A stretch of DNA of 64,000 bases from Takakia lepidozioides (GCA_030704615.1 CM060733.1:12772001-12836000), one strand, 5' to 3'. Counted from the stretch's first letter, positions 1 through 12,419 are shown. The notes: a model not told the origin generated them from the letters alone. Program-made: numbers and translations.

Positions 1-936
1 GGAAGCATCCTATGTTTGAGAGCTGACTTCCCAACTTCTTGCAGCACTCCACACAACTTCCACCCTACCTCACTTTCTCTCTACCCTCCAGGACTGGTAT
101 GAATTCCAGAAGTCACCATTCCATTTGCCAAAATCTTTTTCTATCTCCCTCATCTCTATTGAGAGTCTCTCTAGCAAAATTCCATAGCAACTATCCCTAA
201 GTCAGAGAGGGGCCTTGCATCTATGAACTTAGCTCTCTTATACTCCAGCTGAAGCGGTGGGATCGCCTGCCTGAAATGGCACCTCACCATCTCTGTCAGC
301 AGCTCCCCTAACTCCTCTGGCAGATGCCCGTCATGATGGAGCTGCTCCATCATCTTAACTAGCCTTTGATCAAGTCTGCAACCCCACCTTCCTATTCCCT
401 GGCAGCAGGTTGTTTCCCTTGCAGGTTCATCCTCCTTGTCATCGTGGTTATGAGAGTAACGACGGCACTGCTGCCCCTCCACCGAGCTGCTTTCCCCGCA
501 ACTCCTACACCTTCAGCGGTCAAATCACAGGAAGCACCGCCTCTATGCCTTCATTACTTCTGTCAGTAGTACATGATATTACTCCTTCCCTTGCCTTGAT
601 GAATCGTCCTGCACCGCCTCCCTTCTCCTGGCTTGAGCAAAATTACCTAGCTGTTCCCTGCACGATTACCCTCCAGCAAGCCCTAAGCTTCCTCGACCCG
701 ACGTTTCTACGGTAATCACCAGCGATGAAAGCCATTCATCCTATGGATGAAAAGGCGTATTTCATGACTTAGCCACATTTTGTCCTGGCAGAGCAATAGC
801 ATAGTGTGCCCATGGAATTACCTGTAGGCATGGATAATTCCCTCCCGTTATTAGTACCCGGGCACTCCCTTTGTAGTAATGCCGGATCCTGATGCCAAGC
901 AAAATTTCCATGTTACTCCCCTGCATTCACACTACA
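1..936 (-). repeat. 3' LTR of retroelement X (partial, runs off window)
   Basis: This segment is repeated almost identically at 5266-6198 (both begin GGAAGCATCCTATG and end CATTCACACTACA), with only a few small indels. Read on the minus strand it starts TGTAGTGTG at 936, preceded by a purine-rich tract (AAAAAGGGAGACAC, 943-957) that fits a polypurine tract. It is therefore read as the 3' LTR of a minus-strand element. If the primer-binding site at 4525 marks the LTR end, the full LTR would be about 1.65 kb and the rest of this copy lies left of the window. The near-identity of the two copies points to a recent insertion. Confidence 0.75.
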
Positions 937-1632
937 TATGTAGTGTGTCTCCCTTTTTAAGTGTTAGGGTCCTCACTGACCACCTTCACCAGCTGAACAC
1001 CTACTGGTGATATGAAAGGTTTCAAGTCGTGCCTACCTCTTACCCATTCCCTGCCTGCTTTATCTTTCAGCCTGCACCATCGGCCAGCTTCCCTTCCAGG
1101 ATCATAAGGTACTCCCAACAGGTACATTGTGTTGATTCCCTTTCTGTTTCTGCTCCAGCTATCTTGGAGAGGTCCGTCTGTGATATTGTTTCTGATTGTC
1201 TTGCCTTGGCCTTCAGCAAAAGAAAGCCCCTCTCTGCTCATAATCTTCAAGGCCACTTCTGTCTGGCTGGTGCAAGCAGTGTTGTTCTCAAGCTGACACC
1301 ACCATCTGGTTTCCATGTAGCTTATCATGCCAATTTCATGGCCTTCCTCCTTGGCCATAATTTTCGTGCTCCATCCCTGAGCTTGCATCGTCGTCCAGCC
1401 CTTCCTGTTCAAGTGACAGCGTCCCGATGGTCCATCTTTTCCGCGGCTAGAGCAATTCCAATTTGTGACAATACCTTCTTCCTCTTCTTGTAGTTCATGC
1501 CAGGCAGGTCCTGATCTCCTTCCCCTACAAACCAGCGTTTCCCAATTTTGTTGTTGCTCCCTGGCTCCTTGTTTTGAATCTCAGCTATCACTTGTGCTCC
1601 CATCGACATTCGCACCTTTCGTGCTGCCTCAT

Positions 1633-2070
1633 TTCCTTCCTGCTCCATTTGTTGAGACAGTTGTGGGGTCTGTCCTTCAGAGCCATGCTGTGCATAACCT
1701 GCAATCATTTCTCTCCATGACCCCACTTTTGTGAGACATATTGTCACACATGTGTTGTGCACCCTTCATGCTTCCACGTTTGGCATACCTGTCAACAATG
1801 GAAGTATCCATAATGATATCTGGTGCAATACCAGATTTGATACTGTCATCATGGACCTCTTCGACTCTTACCAGGTCTGTCAGGTTCGCACATGCATTCA
1901 ACACACACAGGAACGTCACCTGTTTGGGCTTCTCTCCTTCATCTCCAGCATCTGTAGAAAGCTCATTGCCTCTCTGAATTGCATCTGCTGGCATAGCCTT
2001 AGCTCCTTCAGTTACAATGTCAAAGCACTCTTCAAGGCCATTAGCACCCGTGTGATGCCAATGATCTAGG
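1633..2070 (-). pseudogene. Degraded PPR protein fragment inside retroelement X
   Basis: Minus-strand translation shows clear remnants of pentatricopeptide repeats: a VTFLCVLNACANL segment near 1931, then IVDRYAKRGSMKGAQ, and in a shifted frame SWREMIAGYAQHGSE near 1717. These match the consensus of plant P/L/S-type PPR motifs (…LNACA…, …MYAKCG…, …SWN-MIAGYAQHG…). A further NGLEECFDI segment near 2050 may be another degraded repeat. The frame is broken and no start codon or full domain survives. PPR proteins normally bind organellar RNA; this fragment cannot. It lies between the gag gene and the 3' LTR of X, so it looks like captured host sequence, although an older host PPR remnant cannot be fully excluded. 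Confidence 0.6.
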
Positions 2071-3204
2071 TATGCTTGGGGATGATGGCACTCAGCCTGC
2101 ATCGTTGCTTTATCTCCATTCTTGACTTCAGTGACAAAGTGTATGATCTTCTTGGCCTTCCCTTTGCCATGAATGTTTTGTCCAACAATGCTATAGTGTC
2201 CTGCATTTCTGGTTTCTGAGGTCTCGTCCTTGAACCTTCCTCCTCCAATCCCAGACTCCAACTATGAGTACTTCCAGTCTGCACATCACTCTGAACAACA
2301 AGCTCTCTTACCTTCATCTCTCCTTCATACAGCACCACCGAGTCACCCTTTTCACGACCTTCTCCACTTCTTTCCTCAATTAAACTGTCACTTAGTGGAG
2401 CGGCTGTTCCAGAGCTGCTCTGCTCTTGCTTTTTCAGCTCCATAGGCTGCAGATTACTCTCTACAGAGACGTGACTTGTATTGAGCTGCCTCCCACACAA
2501 GACATGCAGCTCCTTCACTTCAATGCTTGAGTTTGCACTGAGCATTCTCAGATGTCCTCGTGTACCCGGATCCCATACCCTTTGTTGGGCATAGTTCATT
2601 GGCTGACCTCTGAACGTTATCAGGTCAACCAGGGTCTTCTCAGCAGAAAGGCCAACCTTCTCTTTCTGATCCTATGCATCCTCTCCATCCCAAGATGCAT
2701 CTCTCTAAGAGAGTCAAACTTTGCTGCTAGTTTCCCCATTTTCCACAACAAGAGTGTTGAACCGTGAGAAGATTTCAAATCTTTCTGTGAACGGTACTCA
2801 AATCTCCCATCCTTTGTTTTGTGGGTGGGAATTCAAGTTTCCTTGTATCAACATCTACAGTTTCAAGGGCTGGAGAGACACTCTGGCTTTTGGCACGAAC
2901 TGGTGATTTCAGCGGACTCACATCTGATCCCAAGTTGTCATGCAAGCTGATGTCTCTTGTGCACTCAACCAACATCCACTTAGACATACCATCTTCCTTG
3001 TCATCCTTCTCATGTGCTATATTGGTCGTATGTCCTCCTTTACTTGAGTGTTCCGAACTCCTTTTGTATTCAGGTTCATTGTCCTCCTTTGTCTGCATTG
3101 CGCACATCTCACTCCTCCCATTCCCAATTGGTGTCCACATGTGTGTCTTTCTTTACACTCCATATGACCCTTCTTGGATGAACAAAAGGCAGTGACCTGC
3201 CCAT
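2071..3204 (-). other. Low-information internal region of retroelement X
   Basis: Open frames on the minus strand here encode polar, low-complexity sequence rich in E, K, S and T with no recognisable domain. No protease, reverse transcriptase, RNase H or integrase motif is visible anywhere between the LTRs of X, so the element appears non-autonomous. 937-1632 likewise holds nothing I recognise. Confidence 0.5.
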
Positions 3205-4461
3205 CTACATAGCATTGGTCGTCCAACTGAAACTTCCTACTTCTGAACTCTTCTCACTCAATAAATTTTGACCACACAACCCTTGCACGTTGTCGTTGAT
3301 GACATCAAGATTTCTGTATATTGGTGTGGTGGCGGTATCATGATCAAGACAATCATCCCTTGCTTCTAACTCTTGCTTGGTTCCACATTTTTTCCGCATG
3401 TCTTGCTCTATCTCCAACTGTGCATCCTTTATGTCTGATTCCAGAGGTGCATCTTGATCCAGACCCTTTCTCGTTTGAGCGAGCAATGTACACTCTTCCT
3501 CTACCCATCCCATCAGATCTGCCCAAGATTCCTTGTCATCTTCGTCTCTCAAGACACTCACTTCACAGGTTGTACCACTAATCCTTGGTGAGTTGGCAAC
3601 ACTATGCCCATACTCCCCAAGCATGTCTTGATCTACATGTGCCTTTGTAGAAGACCTTAGGATCTGCACAGGAACTTGCAACCTAGGTGCACTCTCTTCA
3701 TTGACACCTGATTGACTCTCTGTTGAACAAAAGATATCTTCCAAGATCTCTTCTTCCACATCACAAAACACATTCACAACGTTTGTGCCAAGAGAGCTTA
3801 CACATTCGAATTCCATCCTTCTGCTGCTCTTCGACTCCCATTGTTCCAACATTTCACAGCCTGAATCTTGCATTCCACATGTTCCCATTTGCAGCCCCAG
3901 CCGGTGATTCTTTTCACTTCGGATCTGATTCTGTCTTGATGGACATGCAGTGCAACACTCTACTTGCTGCCTTGTTTTGTTCAAGTTGAGAACTCGAGGA
4001 AGCATTGCAGGGACTTCACTGGTGTGGTTCTTCTCCCTAAAGCACCTCCGTGACATTGTTTTGTGATCTGGTATAGGTTTATGATCAATAGAACTCACAG
4101 GTGTGAACCTGTTGTGCTTATCCTTCTCAATCAGAGATAATTTCTCTTCCATCCCTGTAACAGACTCTTCCACATTGGTATCTATCTCATCAAACTTCCT
4201 TGCTAACATCACTTCATTCTTACTTGATTGATCTTCTCCTCCAAATTTCAAGATTATGGCTACTTGAAAATCATGCCAGTTCATGGACCTTGGTTTTTGC
4301 ATTCGATGCCAAGTGTCAGCCCGTGCCTTGAGATTCAGCCTTGCCGATATAAATAACTTGTGCTCGTCAAAGCTCCTCCTCTCACCATCCCTTTTCAGAT
4401 TCTGGATCCAGCTGCAAACATCCTCATCCTTCTTTCCGTAAAATGGAATGTTAGTCACCAT
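3205..4461 (-). CDS. gag-like protein of retroelement X
   Basis: A 419-codon minus-strand ORF from an ATG at 4461. Residues about 5-90 resemble the retrotransposon gag domain: F-Y-G-x-x-D-E-D-V-C-S-W-I near the start, an A-x-x-W-H-R-M segment, and a helix ending V-A-I-I-L-K-F-G. This is the arrangement of plant Ty3/copia gag proteins, which form the particle and package RNA. The remaining ~330 residues are acidic and polar with scattered cysteines but no C-C-H-C knuckle. The primer-binding site lies 64 bp upstream, as expected for the first gene after the 5' LTR. No pol follows. The ORF is intact, consistent with a young non-autonomous element. Confidence 0.6.
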   Translation of the reverse strand: MVTNIPFYGKKDEDVCSWIQNLKRDGERRSFDEHKLFISARLNLKARADTWHRMQKPRSMNWHDFQVAIILKFGGEDQSSKNEVMLARKFDEIDTNVEESVTGMEEKLSLIEKDKHNRFTPVSSIDHKPIPDHKTMSRRCFREKNHTSEVPAMLPRVLNLNKTRQQVECCTACPSRQNQIRSEKNHRLGLQMGTCGMQDSGCEMLEQWESKSSRRMEFECVSSLGTNVVNVFCDVEEEILEDIFCSTESQSGVNEESAPRLQVPVQILRSSTKAHVDQDMLGEYGHSVANSPRISGTTCEVSVLRDEDDKESWADLMGWVEEECTLLAQTRKGLDQDAPLESDIKDAQLEIEQDMRKKCGTKQELEARDDCLDHDTATTPIYRNLDVINDNVQGLCGQNLLSEKSSEVGSFSWTTNAM

Positions 4462-4524
4462 TGCTCGCAAATCACTCTCCTATCTTGCTACACTAAATCC
4501 TACATTTCCCGGATCAAAGACCGG

Positions 4525-4540
4525 CCTGCTCTGATACCAA
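4525..4540 (-). other. Primer-binding site of retroelement X (tRNA-iMet type)
   Basis: On the minus strand this reads TGGTATCAGAGCAGG, complementary to the 3' end of plant initiator tRNA-Met, the usual primer of plant LTR retroelements. It places the 5' LTR at higher coordinates and the gag gene just downstream, agreeing with the orientation inferred from the LTRs. Confidence 0.8.
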
Positions 4541-6198
4541 AAGAAGGGGGCATATATCCCCTTCTGTCTAATCCTAATCTAGTTCTTAGTGCAAGGTCTT
4601 GTTGTTATCCTGGTTCTCCCACACAGGTTGGCTACATCCATGTTGTTTATGATCAGAGTTCATGAAGCCCTCATCCACGCCGCAGCGGAAGAGAAGACAT
4701 GGATGGGACAAGTGAAGGTGTTTCCTGCATAGTGCAACAGGCCTGACTAGGGTTCTGTCTTGCACCAGCTTAGTTTTCATGCTGATATAGTCACTCAAAC
4801 AGCTTACCAGTGGGTTAATGACAGCCTATGAGTTCACCATTTGCATGTAGCATCTACATTGAACCCCCTTTGTTGTCATGCAATCACCGAAAGTGCAAGG
4901 CAACATGTATCTACCATACAATGCAGGTCTGATATTTCTATCCAACTCATGGTCTTTCCTTTATCTCTCAACTGACCCTCCTCTCATCATTCTTTTGCTG
5001 AGCGGATCTCTCTTCTTCCCAATGTTTTATCTCCCTTTTCTGATGCAAGTGCCCATAATGGACCAGACAGCCCTTCTATCACCATTCCCAATTGACATGC
5101 ATCATCTCTTATCCTCTCTACACCATTCTGGTTTGAAGACCAGACCACCACTCCATTTCATTTTCAAAAACCCTTTTTCCTCTATCACATGTCTCTATCC
5201 TTTTCCCTTCTATCAAGAGCAAGTCCTAAATCTGCCCAAAACGATTTCTAAGTCACACCCAAAAAGGAAGCATCCTATGTTTGAGAGCTGACTTCCCAAC
5301 TTCTTGCAGCACTCCACACAACTTCCACCCTACCTCACTTTCTCTCTACCTCCAGGACTGGTATGAATTCCAGAAGTCACCATTCCATTTGCCAAAATCT
5401 TTTTCTATCTCCCTCATCTCTATTGAGAGTCTCTCTAGCAAAATTCCATAGCAACTATCCCTAAGTCAGAGAGGGGCCTTGCATCTATGAACTTAGCTCT
5501 CTTATACTCCAGCTGAAGCGGTGGGATCGCCTGCCTGAAATGGCACCTCACCATCTCTGTCAGCAGCTCCCCTAACTCCTCTGGCAGATGCCCGTCATGA
5601 TGGAGCTGCTCCATCATCTTAACTAGCCTTTGATCAAGTCTGCAACCCCACCTTCCTATTCCCTGGCAGCAGGTTGTTTTCCCTTGCAGGTTCATCCTCC
5701 TTGTCATCGTGGTTATGAGAGTAACGACGGCACTGCTGCCCCTCCACCGAGCTGCTTTCCCCGCAACTCCTACACCTTCAGCGGTCAAATCACAGGAAGC
5801 ACCGCCTCTATGCCTTCATTACTTCTGTCAGTAGTACATGATATTACTTCCCTTGCCCTTGATGAATCGTCCTGCACCGCCTCCCTTCTCCTGGCTTGAG
5901 CAAAATTACCTAGCTGTTCCCTGCACGATTACCCTCCAGCAAGCCCTAAGCTTCCTCGACCCGCGTTTCTACGGTAATCACCAGCGATGAAAGCCATTCA
6001 TCCTATGGATGAAAAGGCGTATTTCATGACTTAGCCACATTTTGTCCTGGCAGAGCAATAGCATAGTGTGCCCATGGAATTACCTGTAGGCATGGATAAT
6101 TCCCTCCCGTTATTAGTACCCGGGCACTCCCTTTGTAGTAATGCCGGATCCTGATGCCAAGCAAAATTTCCATGTTACTCCCCTGCATTCACACTACA
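4541..6198 (-). repeat. 5' LTR of retroelement X
   Basis: The part 5266-6198 is the direct repeat of 1-936. The stretch 4541-5265 lies between that repeat and the primer-binding site, so it should be the remainder of the same LTR; its partner would be outside the window. On the minus strand the LTR starts TGTAGTGTG at 6198. The flanking base run GAACC (minus strand, 6199-6203) interrupts the gag-pol-like sequence of R2' exactly, showing that X inserted into R2'. The LTR end next to the PBS does not show a clean CA. Confidence 0.65.
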
Positions 6199-6353
6199 GG
6201 TTCCTCTAGGATTTCCATTTCTCCTTCTCTTTCTTCATAGAAATGTGGTGGGTAACTGCTTGTTTCACCTTCAATTAGTGTTGCTGTCACTACACCACAG
6301 CATATATCTTTTAAACAACTTAGGCCTTCTAGCTGCATTTCTGCAACCTGGTC

Positions 6354-7391
6354 CTACTCTGGGTGTGCAGCGAACAGGGTAGCTTCCTGCTCCTCATCAA
6401 GTCCTCCCCTCAAGTCATACTCCCTGACCCCTCGAGGTCTTCTCGTAGCAGGTAATCTACTAGATTTCTTAGTGGTAATTTGTATCTTGTGCATCCCATC
6501 ATGCACAATTAGTAACTGGGAATTCCAGTCATGGAATACCTTGGCCTGTTTCAGCCACGGACGTCCCAACAATAAGGAGTAAGCTTCCATGACTTCATCC
6601 ATTTTTGACACAGTTACTGTGATCATAAAGATCATCTTTTGAATCTGTATCTTAACTCCTCTTATCAATCCCAGTGGCTGTACACTTCTTTGATCTGCCA
6701 TTGTTGCTGTAAATGGGGCTGGCTTCATGTTACTTAGACCAAGCTTCTGCCTTAATTGGTCTGTCATGATATACACTCCAGAGCCTCCATCTATCAGTAC
6801 TTCAGTTAGTTCTGTGCTTCCAATTCTCAATTGGATTACTGGCATAGAATCATCAAAGTCCATGACTGTTTCTCGCCCTTCCGGCTTCACATTATAACTT
6901 GTCACCTTGCTGTTCAGGTCTGTGTTCCCTGTCACATGGGCAATTCGATTGATTGCTTGATACAACCTGTGTCTACAATAAGGTGCCACAGCCAATAGCT
7001 GTCCAATGGTAATCTCCGCTTTGGACTGGCATATTACTTCAGCCAAAGTCCCTTCATTACTCTGCATGTCTGCAGCTTCTTTCTTCCCTTCATCCTCACT
7101 CACTTCCTCTTCTCTTTCAGAATCAGAGGAATCTGTCATAGGAATATCAGTATTCTTCTGCATTTCCCTTATGGTATCTGTCACTTCCTTGTGCAGTTCC
7201 TTCTCATCTCTCCAAGCCTCATCATCTTCAGGCACATCACCGCCATCTTCATTATTATCATCTTCCTCATCTACTGGAGGTATTAGTTTGGCTTTGCTTC
7301 TTGTTACTATCATTATACTTACTTCTGGTACAACACATGGCCTAACCATGTGAGCTGCCACCACTGGCCCCTCATTCATAGGAGCTCTCAT
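6354..7391 (-). pseudogene. Protease region of R2' pol
   Basis: The minus-strand frame carries an aspartic-protease core V-L-I-D-G-G-S-G-V-Y-I-M near 6785, matching the D-G-G-S form in R2 (56510 region) rather than the usual D-T-G. A second protease-like signature L-L-G-R-P-W-L follows near 6560. N-terminal to this is an acidic linker with many E, D and S residues. The frame stops at 6354, where R2 also has W instead of a stop (H-P-E-W), so the TAG here is a nonsense change. The reverse transcriptase is missing because X interrupts downstream. Confidence 0.7.
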
Positions 7392-7409
7392 CTCATTCTG
7401 GTGTCTGAT

Positions 7410-9344
7410 CTAGAATGGACAGGCTGCCTTGCGATGGCCTGCCTGATTACAATAGTAACACAGTTCTTCCTCATTAGGTCCTCGCCCTTGGTCTGTTCTG
7501 GAATTGTTTCTGTAATCCTGACTCCCTGGCTGGTAATTCCCCCTTGGATTACCCTGATAGTTGCCTCTGGAATTTCCTTGGTAATTCCCTCTTGGATTAC
7601 CTCTTCCTTCCATGCCATTATTATAACCACCAGACCTACCATAGTGGTCCTGATCACTGTTTCTTCTTGGCTGGGGCTGTACTTGATGCACCCTTACTTG
7701 CCTAGGTTCTCTAGCTGCTGTCCTTCTGTTGTAGTAACAATTCTCAGTAGAATGGTTATCCATTTTACAGATAGTACAGTGTTTCTCCTTCATGTGGCAT
7801 TCAGTGGTGGTATGGCCTTCATTCTGGCACTTTGCACACCAAACACCCTTCCTCCAATGTGTTACAGCCTCTGTGGCATACTTCTTCTAATCTTTTCTCA
7901 TAGTTATCCCTCTTCAACTTCTCCTTCCTCTTACTCTTCCTTTTCAGCTCTTGCTCTTCTTCCTCATCTGACTCATCCTCAGAGTCCTCATCATCCCTTT
8001 TCTCCCTCCTGAGCATTCCCAATTGCTCAATTCTGTTCGCTGTTTCAAATGCCTCCTCCACTGTATTATGGGGTAACATATCCACTTTCTTTTGCAACTC
8101 TGGTCTTAGTCCACTCACAAACCAAGTCTTCTGTAAACCTGGTGCTGGTACAACAACCAGCTTTTTCATCGTCAATTCCATCTTTTCCATATACTCTTCA
8201 ACAGTTTCATGCTTCTTTTGCTTTAACTGTTGTAAACTTCCATACACTTCATCCTCATTTTTACTTGTCCTAAACCTATTTCGGAATGCTGTATTCAAGC
8301 CATTCCAGGTTAGGAAATGATTATCAGGGAATCTTGCATATCATTCACTTGCTTTCTTTATAAGTGAACAAGGAAACAGTCTCATCTTGGCATCATCGCC
8401 ATTCTCATTGTTCACAATACACATGTGCTCAAATTGGCTAATGTGTACATCAGGATCCCCTTTTCCTGAATATATTGGAAAAGGTGGTTTTGCCCGTGTT
8501 GGTTGTAACGCCATCTGTGGCCCTACCTTCTGCCCACTGACAGATGCTGGCCCCCTTGCTGGTGCTGGTCCTTGAGGACCTGTTGTAGTTGTGGTGGATC
8601 TTCCACCAAGTGGTGGCCCCTGAGCACTCCAAGCAACTGGCCCCACGATATTCACAATATTCCCAGCTCTAGTTGCACTACTTCCCATACTCCATGTCCC
8701 CCCAGAGCCAGATCCAGGCTGCCCGCCTGATCCCCCTGAGCCGACACCTTCGTTGGCTTGTGATCCAAGTGCTCCACTTGATCCAGGTCCAACGGGTTGG
8801 GATGTCCTAGTTGTAGTCTCAACCTCAGCTGTTGGGTCTACTTCTTCATACTCTTCCTCTTCCAATTTCTTCTCTCTGTTTTCATCCTCCAAGTTCTGCC
8901 CTTCGGTTTCTTCTTCACTCATGTAACTCAACTGCAATGGTGTTGGAGAGTCTGAACTCTCCGTTGGCTCTGCCACATCCTCTCCTCCTTCTTCACCTTC
9001 CGTTTCAGAAACTGGAGTTTCTGCTTTTGGTGTTCCATGCCAACTCTTATCAAAGATTTCTGTCAAATCTTTTATCCAGGGATGTACCTCAGATCTTTCA
9101 CCTCGTGGTTGATCTTCTTCCAGTACCAATTCCCTTAATCTTTCTTGCAAAGAAAAAGAAGGAGTGGCATCCAACTCTAGTTCTTCCGGTATGGGTGATG
9201 TACTCTCTGATCTTAATGGTGTGAGAGGTCCAGATGATTCCCCTATGTCTATTCCTCTCTCCCAAAGATATGGATAATTAGCTTTCAGTTAATTTTCTCT
9301 TTTTGCTGAATATCTCTGGAGTCTAGCTTCTCTTTCATCACTCA
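7410..9344 (-). pseudogene. gag of R2' with zinc knuckles, frameshifted
   Basis: Counterpart of R2 gag (53951-55915). From an ATG at 9344, an acidic N-terminal part is followed by a gag core (F-P-I-Y-S-G-K-G-D-P-D-V-H-I) near 8460, a helical region (Y-G-S-L-Q-Q-L-K-Q-K-K), then C-x2-C-x4-H-x4-C knuckles including C-T-I-C-K-M-D-N-H-S-T-E-N-C near 7770 and C-Y-Y-C-N-Q-A-G-H-R-K-A-A-C near 7450. The reading is broken: an early stop near 9290, a stop at 8341 where R2 has W, and frameshifts near 7850 and 7400. The two copies repair each other by comparison, so they share ancestry but differ in damage. Confidence 0.75.
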
Positions 9345-9365
9345 TGTCCCATGTCTTTCATTTCT

Positions 9366-10028
9366 TTAATGTGGCAATAACCAAAACTCTCTTCTGTAGT
9401 ATCTCTCGTATATGCCTGGGTTTCTTTCAAGCTTCAATGCACCCTTGGCTATACTAGAAGTCTCCGTTACCATATAACCATATGGCAAACAAGTCTGGAA
9501 AGCTGTTTTTGGTGTGAGTTTGATCCACAGAATATCCTTTGGAATCCAATTCTTTACCAGTACAAGCTCTTCATGCATATGAGTATAAACATTCACCTTC
9601 CTTTCCTCCCAGCCTTCAAACTCTACTCACTTAATGGATATCAATGCTATCACATAAACCAGTGTTGGTAACCAACGTGCTCTTCCTCTACGGGCCACCT
9701 GATAAATCTTTATCACCCCTTTCTCCAGACCCCACTCAGGGTCAACATCATGCACTCTCTTAAGAATGTTTTCTTTACAACTGTCTGACAATTCCAAGAA
9801 CCTCTGAAAGAATTGTTTAGACAATCTTTCCTTCTCAGTTTTACAGGGAATTTGATTCACATCAAATTCTTTAATTCTCCAACCACCATGATCCCACCAA
9901 ATGCCTGTCACATCTGGTTGTTCATGACCCAGTTCCCCAGTATGGTCGCCAAATGTCGAGCGGCTTTTACTCACCCATCCCTTCGCTATCCGAGGTGGAA
10001 ACTCCAAGATAGAAGAGTTGGATATCTC
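9366..10028 (-). pseudogene. Accessory ORF upstream of gag in R2'
   Basis: Homologous along its length to the intact 231-codon ORF at 53234-53929 of R2 (shared blocks I-W-W-D-H-G-G-W, F-F-Q-R-F-L-E-L, G-R-A-R-W-L-P-T-L-V-Y-V). The start codon is lost (ATG changed to CTG) and a TGA at 9627-9629 stands where R2 has CGA. No known domain is recognised. Its retention in two copies at the same place before gag shows it is a genuine part of this element family. Confidence 0.65.
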
Positions 10029-11299
10029 TAAGCACTCAGCCCGCTCAGTACAATTAGTCAGGACCTGCAGCTAGTGAATCATGGTTGTGCTTCCCATTTG
10101 TATTCCTTCTTGCCTTCATGTTATCAATTTACCTTATCTGATACTGAAGCATCAGATTGCTTCAGTATCTACTTAGTTCTAGTTTATCATGCATTCATTT
10201 CACAGCTTCCCTCATGTCTCTCTACACAGTGTGCTTGTATCGAATAAGTATCAGATTATGATTTATCAGGTACTAGGCCAATGTCAAGGTGACTCTAATC
10301 CGCCCTACAGTATCACTACAGCTCAGGAGATACCCCCATTTGTGACGAGTCTGTTTTCGACAGCCCCTTTCCAATTTTCTGCTTCCTGTGTATGCCCAAC
10401 GGCACCAAGCACCGGCATTGGGGCCCCGTGGTTTGGGAGATCTCAACGACGCTACAAAGCAAAACAAAACAAACGTCTCGCTTCATATATTGATAATGGT
10501 TTTTTTAAATTTATTGATAACTGTTTTATGTTTCAGAGAAAACTCAATTTGCTATTTTTTATGAATTTTTTATCTTCCACACCGCAGGTCCAAAACGTAT
10601 GAAACTGTCTCAATGCACTCATTGAGGGCTTGCCAGCGGTATCACGACCCCTAGCGGAGGCTTTTCCGTTTGGGAGATCTTAGTGATGCTACATCGTTTT
10701 TTTTTTTTTTTTTTTTTTTTTGTTCTTGTCTTTTTTGTACTTTCTATAATATACATGTATATTAATATATTACAAATACACATCAACCAACTCTATAATA
10801 GATAGATGTTTGTAAAAAATAAGAAGACGTATCTTGCCAAAGCAAACGTAACTTAGGATATCACTTGTATCCTTGAATGACCACCTACATGTTAAAACTT
10901 TGAATCCAATATCGTATTTTCTTGGATATTGTTTGCTGAAGTCATCACTAGGAGCTGTATGAAGCACATGCCCTAACACATTTTGTGGTACATTCACTGT
11001 AAGAAGAAAAAATCATTGCCTTGGTGGTAATGTGATATGTGACTACTTTACGGCAGGTGGGTTCGTATTCAAACCTCGTACTGTATCACCAAGACACTGA
11101 CGTTTTCTTCTTATAATTATTTTTCTATACCACCAAGATAAAGAATTTTTTATATCGTACACATCAAAGTCATGGAGGAAGATCGAATATAAAGGAACTG
11201 TGCGGATTGAGCAAAAATAAATGAAAATGTATGTTTATCATCTTTTGGATGAAAACACGCGTATCACAAAGTCTAGGGAAAAAAATTGAACTTGATAGA

Positions 11300-11755
11300 T
11301 CTGAAAAATAGAAAAATGTACAATTTTTCGAACAGTTGCATAGGGTACCTTCTCGTGCTCGTAACTATTCCCGTTGAAGGTGCCCAATCATATCTCTTAT
11401 TAGACAAGCTCTTTGAGCTCTCGGCTATAAATATATTGCACAATACATCTTAAAAATAGAAAAATGTACAATTTTTCGAACAGTTGCATAGGGTACCTTC
11501 TCGTATTCGTAACTATTCCCGTTGAAGGTGCCCAGTCAGATCTCTTGTTAGACAAGCTCTTTGAGCTCTCAGCTATAAATATATTGCACAATACATCTTA
11601 AAAATAGAAAAATGTACAATTTTTCGAACAGTTGCATAGGGTACCTTCTCGTGTTCGTAACTATTCCCGTTGAAGGTGCCCAGTCAGATCTCTTGTTAGA
11701 CAAGCTCTTTGAGCTCTCGGTTATAAATATACCGCACCGTACTGTACTATGCAAG
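11300..11755. repeat. 148-bp tandem repeat, three copies
   Basis: The block starting AAAATGTACAATTTTTCG recurs at 11313, 11461 and 11609, a constant spacing of 148 bp. Each copy contains CAGTTGCATAGGGTACC and AGACAAGCTCTTTGAGCTC. Copies 2 and 3 are nearly identical; copy 1 differs at a few positions (for example CAATCATATCTC versus CAGTCAGATCTC). Confidence 0.85.
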
Positions 11756-12419
11756 AACATGCGAGATATTGGATTCTTCTATAGTGGTTCTCTCTGAGAC
11801 TTGTTTAGTGACCTCTCCTTTTTTTATCTTCAGATTTTCACCGGTATTTCTTTTAAGTTGTCATGATAGTAGATAAAATCAAACACTTGTGGACTCCCTA
11901 ACCGCGTACCGCATCAAAGAAGACCAACAAAGGGAGTCCACACATCAAGCAAATTTCGATACATCACTAGTAGACAAAGCAGCTACATAAAACTTTACTA
12001 CACGTTCTCTTAGATGCCCCTTTCGGTAGTGGTGTGTTTAAATCATGTCTACTACATCTTTCTTCTCATGCCTGCTTCTTGCATGTTGGATGTAACTTAG
12101 ATGACAATATGAAGATGTCTAGGAAGATTGTAAGGAGATTGGCAGTTACGCTTTGAAATTGTCAGTCGATCAATTTGTTATGGAAGCTTCTGTAAGGTGC
12201 CTATTATATATTGTAGGGTGCTATCAATAATCACATTTGGTTACTGGTCAATTTCAAAGTAATTGAAGTTCCTTTGTTACTGTTTTCCCTGCCCAATGTC
12301 CAATTTTCCGTCGTTTTGAATCATGTTTTATTTGCAATGCAATATCAACTCTCTATGTAATATCGTTTGCTAGAGTTGTAGGACTAGCGTTGAGCAATCT
12401 GACATCATCTTTAGGCTTT

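Larger units (their letters stand above)
6199..10325 (-). mobile_element. R2': broken Athila/Tat-like retroelement copy
   Basis: This block is a reverse-complement relative of 53013-57105 in R2 at the right of the window: an accessory ORF, then gag, then the protease region in the same order. It is cut at 6199 by insertion of retroelement X, so its RT/integrase part should lie left of the window. At the other end similarity to R2 fades near 10325, inside what corresponds to the R2 leader or LTR, so the 5' end is truncated. Several stops and frameshifts are present (see gene entries). Confidence 0.8.

Noticed and set aside
10189-10602. 137-codon frame near a conserved-looking TTTGGGAGATCT word
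   Set aside because: No domain and AT-rich context; it overlaps the decayed end of R2'.
11010-11165. tRNA or SINE from the CTTGGTGGTA / ATTCAAACCTC pair
   Set aside because: The B box is imperfect and the segment is explained better as a hairpin in the diverged repeat; the clear SINE is at 40.5 kb.
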